A stretch of DNA of 12,588 nucleotides, taken from CAYZQE01 sp964480635 (lineage in GTDB: Bacteria; Pseudomonadota; Gammaproteobacteria; GCA-001735895). The translations under genes were made by a program, and so were the position numbers. The notes under the pieces were generated by a model. That model searched no databases. It was given only the letters and a program-made list of their open reading frames with translations, and was not told the origin of the DNA. Shown here in pieces: positions 1-5,394 of the stretch. Location: the NCBI GenBank assembly GCA_964480635.1, contig CAYZQE010000070.1, positions 1 through 12,588 of the forward strand, given 5' to 3'. Each line of letters starts with the position of its first letter. Within the stretch, counting starts at the first letter, position 1.

Positions 1-19
1 GTTGTGCTAAAGCGTTCAT
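1..19 (-). CDS. flgJ: Probable start of flgJ (partial, cut by window edge)
   Basis: An ATG (complement of 17-19) lies 16 bases downstream of the flgI stop and opens a frame reading MNALAQ to the edge. An AAAGG sequence lies a few bases upstream as a possible ribosome site. In the usual order flgG-flgH-flgI is followed by flgJ, the rod-cap protein (often with a peptidoglycan hydrolase domain). Six codons cannot prove identity, so the name rests on position only. Confidence 0.4.
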
Positions 20-35
20 CTCTATGCCTTTTGGT

Positions 36-1160
36 TTATATCACTATAAGCTCTGCACTTAACGCGCCAACTTGTTTCAATGACTCTAAAATAGCCACCA
101 AATCACTGGGGGACGCGCCTACTTGGTTAAATGCCCGCACTAATTGATTCAGCTCAACCCCTTCACTAAATAAGAACATACGGTTGTTTTCTTGCTCTAC
201 TATTATCTCTTGATTATTGTTTTGCACCGTTTCGCCTTCTGCTAATGCATTTGGCTGACTCGTTTCTTGCGTATTAGTGATGGTGACCGTCATATTGCCG
301 TGTGACACTGCGGCGGAATAAACCTTCACATGATTGCCTATAACCACTGTGCCAGTACGCGAATTAATGATTATTTTGGCGGCTGCTTCGCCGGGCTGAA
401 ATGTTAGATTCTCAAGAAACGACATAAAACTAACGCGCTGGCTTTTATCTTTGGGCGCATTAATTCTAACCGTCACGGCATCTTCTGCATGCGCATTATC
501 GGGGCCTAAAACATCATTCACCGTCTCGGCTAAACGTTTAGCGGTGGTAAAATCACGGCGATGTAAATTCAGCACAATGTCATTGCCTTCAACAAAAGGG
601 TTACGCACCGCTCGTTCAATAATCGCGCCATTAGGGATGCGTCCAACGGTGGGTATATTCACCGTCACGCTAGAGCCATCAGCCGTTGCAATGCCAAACC
701 CGCCTACCGTTAAATTACCTTGAGCAACGGCATATATATTGCCATCGGCACCTTTTAATGGCGTCATTAACAAGCTACCACCGCGTAAACTTTTAGAGTT
801 ACCAATGGATGATATCGTCACATCTATTTTTTGCCCTGGCTTGGCAAATGGAGGTAAGGTTGCATGTAAAGCAACCGCCGCTATATTTTTCACCTGTGGC
901 GTTTCGTTAGGGCCAAGCGTGATGCCATAGTTGGCTAACATGCTTTTTAAGCTTTGCATGGTAAAAATGGTTTGTGATGTCGAATCACCCGTGCCATCTA
1001 AACCCACTATTAAACCGTAGCCAACTAACTGATTATCTCTAACCCCTTGTACTTGGGCGACGTCTTTAATGCGCTCTGCAAATGCTTGGCCGGCACCTAA
1101 AGTAACCATTAAGCAAAACGCGATAAGGAACATTCTTTTATAAAATTTATTAATCATCAT
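36..1160 (-). CDS. flgI: Flagellar P-ring protein FlgI
   Basis: FlgI polymerises in the periplasm into the P-ring, the peptidoglycan-level bushing around the flagellar rod. The 374-residue product has the usual family length. It starts with a Sec signal peptide (basic NKFYKR, a hydrophobic stretch, then GQAFA before ERIKDVA, cleavage near residue 29). The mature start ERIKDVAQVQGVRDNQLVGYGL with GLDGTGDS is the family hallmark, and the C-terminus GALSAELIVI is also typical. Two adjacent ATG codons begin the gene. AGGAG lies 7 bases before the first, so that one is used here. Only 18 bases separate it from flgH, so the two are co-transcribed, and flgJ probably follows. Identification is by family motifs and operon order. 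Confidence 0.97.
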   Translation of the reverse strand: MMINKFYKRMFLIAFCLMVTLGAGQAFAERIKDVAQVQGVRDNQLVGYGLIVGLDGTGDSTSQTIFTMQSLKSMLANYGITLGPNETPQVKNIAAVALHATLPPFAKPGQKIDVTISSIGNSKSLRGGSLLMTPLKGADGNIYAVAQGNLTVGGFGIATADGSSVTVNIPTVGRIPNGAIIERAVRNPFVEGNDIVLNLHRRDFTTAKRLAETVNDVLGPDNAHAEDAVTVRINAPKDKSQRVSFMSFLENLTFQPGEAAAKIIINSRTGTVVIGNHVKVYSAAVSHGNMTVTITNTQETSQPNALAEGETVQNNNQEIIVEQENNRMFLFSEGVELNQLVRAFNQVGASPSDLVAILESLKQVGALSAELIVI

Positions 1161-1178
1161 TTTAAACTCCTATTGATT

Positions 1179-1865
1179 CTAAAAAGGCATTATTGGGCTG
1201 CTAAAAAAGCGCGACAGCCAACCTTGAGCATTGGATTCGGCAATCACGCCACCGCCACCATAATAAATACGCGAGTTCGCTATTTTAGTAGAGACAATAA
1301 CATTAGAAGAACTGACATCTTGAGGGCGAACAAAGCCAGAAAGCCTGATGTATTCAGACCCATGGTTTAAGCCAATTAACTTTTCACCGCGTATTTCTAA
1401 GTTGCCATTGGGGAAAATACGGGTAATGGTCACAGCTATTTCACCCGTTAAGCTATTGCTTTGAGACGTATCACCTGAACCTGCGAAAGCTCGATTTCCA
1501 GTTAATGAATTGGCTAATAAATTAGCACCTTTAAATGTAGGTATAACCCCTAAAAGCGAGCCCGTTCCATCTGTCGACAAATCATCTTGTTTAGACGTGT
1601 TAGTGGCTGCTGCTTTTTTAGCAGTTGTCGATTCAGATAACGTCACGCTTAAAATATCACCGACTCTAAAAGCCTTGTTATCTTCGAATAATCTCACTGA
1701 GCGACCTTCTTGATAAATAGAGCCATTCAGTTTTGGTGTGTATTGCATTTCTTGAATAGAAACGGGCGCATACATAGGGTCAGGCGTTACAATAATGCGG
1801 CTGGTCGAGCAGCCTTGCATGACGGCTATGGAGGTAAAAACAGCGATATAATGTTGTATAGTCAT
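1179..1865 (-). CDS. flgH: Flagellar L-ring lipoprotein FlgH
   Basis: FlgH forms the outer-membrane L-ring around the rod. The N-terminus is a lipoprotein signal: a short hydrophobic stretch and MQGC as lipobox, so Cys19 would be lipidated. The lipobox is slightly unusual with Met at -3 and Gln at -2. The body carries FlgH features: SIYQEGRSVRLFEDNKAFRVGDILSVTLSE, then NGNLEIRGEK and the EYIRLSGFVRPQDV segment near the C-terminus. A GTG directly before the ATG (1866-1868) would add one residue. I prefer the ATG because AGGTG lies 5 bases from it but only 2 from the GTG. That ribosome site includes the last bases of the flgG stop codon (TAGGTGACGTGATG), which suggests translational coupling to flgG. 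Confidence 0.96.
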   Translation of the reverse strand: MTIQHYIAVFTSIAVMQGCSTSRIIVTPDPMYAPVSIQEMQYTPKLNGSIYQEGRSVRLFEDNKAFRVGDILSVTLSESTTAKKAAATNTSKQDDLSTDGTGSLLGVIPTFKGANLLANSLTGNRAFAGSGDTSQSNSLTGEIAVTITRIFPNGNLEIRGEKLIGLNHGSEYIRLSGFVRPQDVSSSNVIVSTKIANSRIYYGGGGVIAESNAQGWLSRFFSSPIMPF

Positions 1866-1873
1866 CACGTCAC

Positions 1874-2659
1874 CTAAATATTGTTATTTAAGTACTGCAT
1901 CATGCTATCAGCGGTCGAAACCACTTTAGAGTTCATCTCATAAGCGCGTTGCGTCTCAATCATCGACACCATTTCTTCGACGATATTAACGTTTGACGTT
2001 TCTAAAGCACCTTGATGTAACGAGCCTAAGCCTGTTAAACCTGGCGTTCCAGCTGTGGCATCACCACTTGAAGCCGATTCAACATAAAGGTTTTTACCAA
2101 TCGGCTCTAAACCTGCGGGGTTAATAAAATTAACGGTTTGAAGATTGCCTACAGTGACGGGGGCAACAGCACCCTGCAAGGTCACACTGACCGTGCCATC
2201 ACTGCCAATGCTGATATTACGCGTATCCGCTGGAATCGTAATGCCCGGTTGCAAAACATAGCCGCTAGCGGTCACCATTTGCCCCTGATCATTGAGTTTA
2301 AAACCACCATCACGGGTATAAGCCGTGTTGCCATCAGGTAAGGTAATCGCAAAATAACCTTTACCGTCTATCGCAATATCTAAGGCATTATCCGAGGTAC
2401 TGATGTTTCCTTGCGTGTGAATTTTTTCAGTTGCAACAACTCGAGTACCCGTGCCTAAATGTAAACCATTAGGTAATAATGTATCCTCAGACGTTGCCCC
2501 ACCGACCTGTCGAACATTTTGATAGAGTAAGTCTTCAAAGACAGCGCGTGACTTTTTATAAGCCGTGGTACTGGTATTAGCAAGGTTATTAGAAATAACC
2601 GATAAACGAGTCTGTTGGGCGTCCAGACCTGTTTTTGCGACCCAAAGTGCTTGGTTCAT
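1874..2659 (-). CDS. flgG: Flagellar distal-rod protein FlgG
   Basis: FlgG builds the distal rod that passes through the P- and L-rings. At 261 residues it has the standard length. The N-terminal rod motif is clear (GLDAQQTRLSVISNNLANTSTTAYKK, then SRAVFEDLLYQ, which separates FlgG from FlgF). The middle has the DGKGYFAITLPDG..AYTRDG hook-basal-body domain. The C-terminal helix runs LETSNVNIVEEMVSMIETQRAYEMNSK. GGAG lies 7-8 bases before the ATG. The gene is first in its operon: upstream is a sigma54 promoter and then a divergent gene. flgF, normally directly upstream, is absent here. Its ribosome site lies in the inverted repeat at 2665-2694. Confidence 0.97.
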   Translation of the reverse strand: MNQALWVAKTGLDAQQTRLSVISNNLANTSTTAYKKSRAVFEDLLYQNVRQVGGATSEDTLLPNGLHLGTGTRVVATEKIHTQGNISTSDNALDIAIDGKGYFAITLPDGNTAYTRDGGFKLNDQGQMVTASGYVLQPGITIPADTRNISIGSDGTVSVTLQGAVAPVTVGNLQTVNFINPAGLEPIGKNLYVESASSGDATAGTPGLTGLGSLHQGALETSNVNIVEEMVSMIETQRAYEMNSKVVSTADSMMQYLNNNI

Positions 2660-2664
2660 TGTTT

Positions 2665-2694
2665 TTCTCCTGTGTTAGGGTGTACACAGGAGAA
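2665..2694 (-). promoter_or_regulatory. Perfect inverted repeat enclosing the flgG ribosome site
   Basis: On the minus strand the sequence is TTCTCCTGTGT, an 8-base loop ACACCCTA, then ACACAGGAGAA. The 11-bp arms are perfect. The 3' arm contains the flgG AGGAG. An RNA covering both arms would bury the ribosome site in a hairpin. However, the sigma54 element just upstream predicts a start near 2683-2684, after the 5' arm, so that transcript would carry an open ribosome site. The repeat could also be a DNA operator. There is no U-run, so it does not look like a terminator. Confidence 0.7.
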
Positions 2695-2710
2695 TGCAGA
2701 AGTCGTGCCA
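2695..2710 (-). promoter_or_regulatory. Sigma54 (RpoN) promoter of the flgGHI operon
   Basis: The minus strand reads TGGCACG, ACTT, CTGCA. This matches the -24/-12 consensus TGGCACG-N4-TTGC(A/T) at all but one position, with the essential GG-N10-GC spacing. It ends 35 bases before the flgG ATG, and the predicted start is around 2683-2684, giving a leader of about 24 bases. Sigma54 control of middle flagellar genes, with a FleQ/FlrC-type activator, is established in polar flagellates. The activator site was not identified. Confidence 0.85.
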
Positions 2711-2745
2711 AATCGAGACGAGTAACGCATTGTTATATGCAATAA

Positions 2746-2754
2746 TGCTATAAA
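2746..2754 (+). promoter_or_regulatory. Possible extended -10 promoter for the Gre-like gene
   Basis: TGCTATAAA forms an extended -10 (TGn plus TATAAA). No good -35 sits at the right distance. A start about 7 bases downstream would give a very short leader carrying the GAGG at 2761-2764. Weak evidence. Confidence 0.3.
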
Positions 2755-2774
2755 ATTTATGAGGCCTTGTCCCT

Positions 2775-3269
2775 TTGATCAACACACAACACGATAAAGC
2801 GTTATTACATCACTGTATTTTATTAGCTTTAGAGGCTAATTACCAAATTGCCTTAAATGCGGCTCAACAAGCTTATGAAACAGCGACTAACACGGAGACT
2901 AAAGCTGAAAGCAAATACGATACGTTTGGTTTAGAGGCGTCTTATCTTGCACATGGACAAAGTAAACGAGTCGAAGAATGCCGCGCTCATATTAAATGCT
3001 TTAAAGCGTTACCAATCACATTATTCGATACGTTAGATGAAGTGACTATGGGGCAATTGATCTTGCTAGAAGGTGATCTAAATTCACAACAATACTATTT
3101 TATGAGCCCCGTTGCAGGCGGCTTAAAAATAAATTTTAAGAATCATGATATTGTATTAATCACGCCCAATGCTCCTTTGGGTAAGGCGTTACTCAATACG
3201 ATGGTTGATGATGTTATTCAATTGGATAACGTAATGCAGCAATGCCAAACTCTTAAAGCCATTTATTAA
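2775..3269 (+). CDS. GreA/GreB-family transcription factor-like protein
   Basis: The 164-residue product has the two-part shape of Gre factors. An N-terminal antiparallel coiled coil (about residues 8-80) contains the tip segment ETKAESKYDTFGLEASYLAHGQ. A C-terminal FKBP-like domain (about 85-155) ends in the characteristic APLGKALLNTMVDDVIQL. Gre factors enter the RNA polymerase secondary channel and stimulate RNA cleavage. Aligned by eye with E. coli GreA, Glu41 stands where catalytic Asp41 is, and Glu45 one place after Glu44, so tip acids may be kept. The divergence suggests a paralogue, not the main GreA or GreB. The start is TTG: a TGA lies five codons upstream, GAGG is 10 bases before it, and the next in-frame Met is at residue 92. 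It overlaps the convergent gene by 4 bases. Confidence 0.75.
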   Translation: MINTQHDKALLHHCILLALEANYQIALNAAQQAYETATNTETKAESKYDTFGLEASYLAHGQSKRVEECRAHIKCFKALPITLFDTLDEVTMGQLILLEGDLNSQQYYFMSPVAGGLKINFKNHDIVLITPNAPLGKALLNTMVDDVIQLDNVMQQCQTLKAIY

Positions 3270-3685
3270 TCACAAACGTGTTTTTTGCCAGCCCCAAATT
3301 GATTTTCCAACTCTTCAAATGGCATTGTTTGCATCATTGACTTCATCATCGCTGGCATGGAGGCCATGCAGCCTTTCATCTTTTGTAGCTCTTTGTTTTT
3401 TTGCATTTCTTGACTAAATGCTAAGGCTTTGTCTTGTGCTGCATTACGTTTTCCTTGCTCGCATAACTCAGACACTGAACGCTCAATTTGTGATGCCTTA
3501 ACGCCCATTTCATCTATTTTATTTTGATCAATGTGGCTCATGCATTTTTCCATATCTTCCGCTCCCGACACCATAGACATCATGTTTTTTTCCATATTCG
3601 CCATATTTTCGGCGTTAAAACCAGCTGGCATTTGAGCCAACGCAAACGTCGGTAAAAACCATATTAATCGTATTATATTTTTCAT
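3266..3685 (-). CDS. Small exported Met-rich, four-cysteine protein, function unknown
   Basis: I do not recognise this family. The 139-residue product begins with a signal peptide (MKNIIRLIWFLPTFALA, predicted cut before Gln18), so it is probably periplasmic. The mature part is largely helical and unusually Met-rich (19 Met in total), with clusters such as MEKNMMSM and MPAMMKSMMQTM. Four Cys (48, 75, 106, 138) could form two disulfides. Met-rich periplasmic proteins sometimes bind copper, but no classical copper motif is present, so that is only a guess. The ribosome site is weak (AGAGAAATGGA). The gene is convergent with the Gre-like gene and upstream of it sits the mscS intergenic region, so it appears monocistronic. 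Its antisense read-through would run into flgG. Confidence 0.8.
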   Translation of the reverse strand: MKNIIRLIWFLPTFALAQMPAGFNAENMANMEKNMMSMVSGAEDMEKCMSHIDQNKIDEMGVKASQIERSVSELCEQGKRNAAQDKALAFSQEMQKNKELQKMKGCMASMPAMMKSMMQTMPFEELENQFGAGKKHVCD

Positions 3686-3770
3686 TAATCCATTTCTCTA
3701 ATGTGATGACATTAACTTTAAAAACATAAGAGTAACTCAAATAAAACAGTTAAGGTCTTTTTTTAGTTTA

Positions 3771-3790
3771 GGTATGATGTGCGTCATACC
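3771..3790. promoter_or_regulatory. Palindrome over the likely mscS promoter
   Basis: GGTATGA and TCATACC form perfect 7-bp arms around TGTGCG. A possible -10 (TATGAT, 3773-3778) lies within the left arm, with only a weak -35 (TTAAGG, 3750-3755). The site is 41 bases before the mscS-like start. The inner 14 bases ATGATGTGCGTCAT recur exactly at 8502-8515. It looks like an operator for an unidentified dimeric regulator. Confidence 0.5.
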
Positions 3791-3831
3791 ATCTCACATG
3801 CCATTATTACTCATAAACAACGAGACTTCAT

Positions 3832-4908
3832 ATGCTTGAACAACTTCAGCAAAATATCGCACCCTATCTAAAACTTTTTGGCGATCATATTTACATTCAA
3901 GCCTTTATGGCGATTGCGCTATCTTTTGTTGCTGCTTGGTTATTTAACCACGTCATTATGACGACACTAAAACGTGTCGTCGCCAAAACAAAAATATCAT
4001 TTGATGACTACTTAATTAATCTACTTCATTCGCCTATTTACTACAGCCTATTATTAATGGGCTTTTCAAGTGCTGCCTTAGTTCTAACACCGCCCGATGC
4101 TTATCTCAGTATCTTTTTTTCGATAGCCCAAACAATAGCTTTTGTGATTTGGACCAGTTTTTTATTAAAGGTCAATCGAATATTTTTAACCCAATTATCG
4201 CGTAATCCTAAACGCGTTAAAGTCATCCACCAACAAACGCTGCCTTTATTTTTAAACTTAATGAACATCATCATTGTAGTGATGACCGTTTATTTTATAT
4301 TTTCTGCATGGCATATTGATATGACGGCATGGCTTGCCTCAGCAGGTATTGTGGGTATCGCCGTTGGTTTTGCCGCTAAAGACACCTTATCAAATTTATT
4401 CTCTGGTGTTTTTATTATGGCTGATACGCCATATAAAATTGGAGACTTTATCGTGTTAGATTCTGGTGAACGCGGCGAAGTGACTCACATTGGCATTCGC
4501 AGCACACGAATTTTAACCCGTGATGATGTCGAAGTGACTGTCCCAAATTCGGTCATGGGCAACACTAAAATCATTAATGAATCGGGAGGCCCGCATGAAA
4601 AGTACCGTTGCCGCATCCCAGTAGGTGTGGCTTATGGTACTGATATTGATTTAGTGAGGCATGTATTAATGACAGTTGCCCTTGAATCAGAGGATATTTG
4701 CAAAGACCCAGAACCTAGAGTGCGTTTTAGAACTTTTGGAGCATCGAGCTTAGATTTTGAACTGTTAGTTTGGATAGACCAACCCGTGTTAAAAGGTCGA
4801 GTGATTGACCTCATAAATTGTGCTATTTACAAGCAATTTATTGAGCATAAAATTGAAATACCCTATTCCAAACAAGATATTTATATTAAAGAACTGCCGA
4901 GCCAATAA
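3832..4908 (+). CDS. MscS-family mechanosensitive ion channel
   Basis: The protein is an inner-membrane channel that would open under membrane tension on osmotic downshock. Of its 358 residues, the first ~195 hold four or five hydrophobic helices (about 22-40, 69-86, 92-118, 138-160, 166-195), more than the three of E. coli MscS. The last is the pore helix GIVGIAVGFAAKDTLSNLFSG followed by the hallmark ADTPYKIGDFI. The beta domain follows (ERGEVTHIGIRSTRI, VPNSVMGN) and then a C-terminal alpha/beta domain with RFRTFGASSLDFELLVWI. GAG lies 7 bases before the ATG. It stands alone between a palindromic promoter region and a REP-like palindrome. The subfamily is unassigned, so no gene symbol is given. 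Confidence 0.93.
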   Translation: MLEQLQQNIAPYLKLFGDHIYIQAFMAIALSFVAAWLFNHVIMTTLKRVVAKTKISFDDYLINLLHSPIYYSLLLMGFSSAALVLTPPDAYLSIFFSIAQTIAFVIWTSFLLKVNRIFLTQLSRNPKRVKVIHQQTLPLFLNLMNIIIVVMTVYFIFSAWHIDMTAWLASAGIVGIAVGFAAKDTLSNLFSGVFIMADTPYKIGDFIVLDSGERGEVTHIGIRSTRILTRDDVEVTVPNSVMGNTKIINESGGPHEKYRCRIPVGVAYGTDIDLVRHVLMTVALESEDICKDPEPRVRFRTFGASSLDFELLVWIDQPVLKGRVIDLINCAIYKQFIEHKIEIPYSKQDIYIKELPSQ

Positions 4909-4917
4909 ATCAAGCTC

Positions 4918-4950
4918 TCGTAGGTCGGATTACGCTAATCTAACCTACGA
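4918..4950. repeat. REP-like palindrome between convergent genes, possible bidirectional terminator
   Basis: The 15-base arms TCGTAGGTCGGATTA and TAATCTAACCTACGA pair around a 3-base CGC loop, with one C-A mismatch and one G-T wobble. The GTAGGTCGGATTA core resembles the dispersed REP-type palindromes common in gammaproteobacterial intergenic regions. It lies between the mscS-like stop and the grxD stop. No long T-run follows directly, so terminator function is inferred from position and hairpin strength. Confidence 0.65.
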
Positions 4951-4971
4951 AATGCTGAATTCACTCAATTT

Positions 4972-5298
4972 TTATTCTGCTGCTTTAGCAATCGCTTCTT
5001 TCGCCATTTTTTCTAAATCGCCAGAAGCGTGCATTTCTAGTGTAATGTCACATCCACCAATTAACTCACCGCCTACATACACTTGTGGAAACGTAGGCCA
5101 ATCAGCATAACGTGGTAAGTTTTGAAAAATCTCTGGGTCTGTTAAAACATTCACAAAAGCAAATTCAATCTCTAATGATTTAAGTGCCTCAGACGTACGA
5201 CTAGAAAAGCCGCACTGTGGCATTTGTGGCGTGCCTTTCATATAAATAACGACGGCATTTCCTTCAACTTGTTCTTTAATACGTTCTAAAACGTCCAT
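4972..5298 (-). CDS. grxD: Monothiol glutaredoxin Grx4/GrxD
   Basis: A CGFS-type glutaredoxin that binds a bridging [2Fe-2S] cluster with glutathione and delivers or stores Fe-S clusters in the cytoplasm. The 108 residues fit the bacterial single-domain form. Seen in sequence: Lys21 in YMKGTPQMPQ, the CGFS motif at 29-32, WPTFPQ with the cis-Pro at 67-72, and the glutathione-binding GGCD at 81-84. GAGG lies 9 bases before the ATG. Upstream is a strong IscR-type box covering a TATAAT -10, which fits control by Fe-S status. It is divergent from a PLP enzyme gene. Confidence 0.96.
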   Translation of the reverse strand: MDVLERIKEQVEGNAVVIYMKGTPQMPQCGFSSRTSEALKSLEIEFAFVNVLTDPEIFQNLPRYADWPTFPQVYVGGELIGGCDITLEMHASGDLEKMAKEAIAKAAE

Positions 5299-5326
5299 AA
5301 AAATAACCTCAAAAAATAAATGTTTA

Positions 5327-5351
5327 ATAGCTGACTAAATTAGTAGGTTAT
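5327..5351. promoter_or_regulatory. IscR type 1 binding site
   Basis: The 25-base dyad reads ATAGCTGACTA, AAT, TAGTAGGTTAT. Against the E. coli type 1 consensus (ATASYYGACTR-WWW-YAGTCRRSTAT) 23 of 25 positions agree. It overlaps the -10 and start region of the predicted grxD promoter, the layout expected for repression by [2Fe-2S]-IscR. It is also 43 bases upstream of the divergent PLP enzyme gene and could affect both. Confidence 0.8.
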
Positions 5352-5355
5352 TATA
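5350..5355 (-). promoter_or_regulatory. grxD -10 element
   Basis: The minus strand has a perfect TATAAT. The -35 region at 17-base spacing is poor (AT-rich). The start would fall near 5342-5343, inside the IscR-type box, leaving a leader of about 44 bases with GAGG before the ATG. Confidence 0.6.
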
Positions 5356-5394
5356 AGGGTAAAATAAAATATTTAAATAGCCAATGATAAATAC

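Noticed and set aside
340..370. Other TGGCAC sequences on the minus strand (also near 990 and 2190)
   Set aside because: None has GC at the required 10-base spacing from GG, and all lie inside flagellar genes.
1173..1370. Open frame on the plus strand inside flgH
   Set aside because: It is the antisense shadow of flgH, has no ribosome site and no family resemblance. The similar plus frames at 451-723, 739-930, 1510-1713 and 2138-2341 were dropped for the same reason.
2727..2748. Imperfect repeat GCATTG ... CAATAATGC between flgG and the Gre-like gene
   Set aside because: It has short arms with an insertion in AT-rich DNA, so it is not distinguishable from chance.
4820..5110. Plus-strand frame running from mscS into antisense grxD
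   Set aside because: It spans the REP-like palindrome and the reverse strand of a well-identified gene, and its product looks like no known protein.
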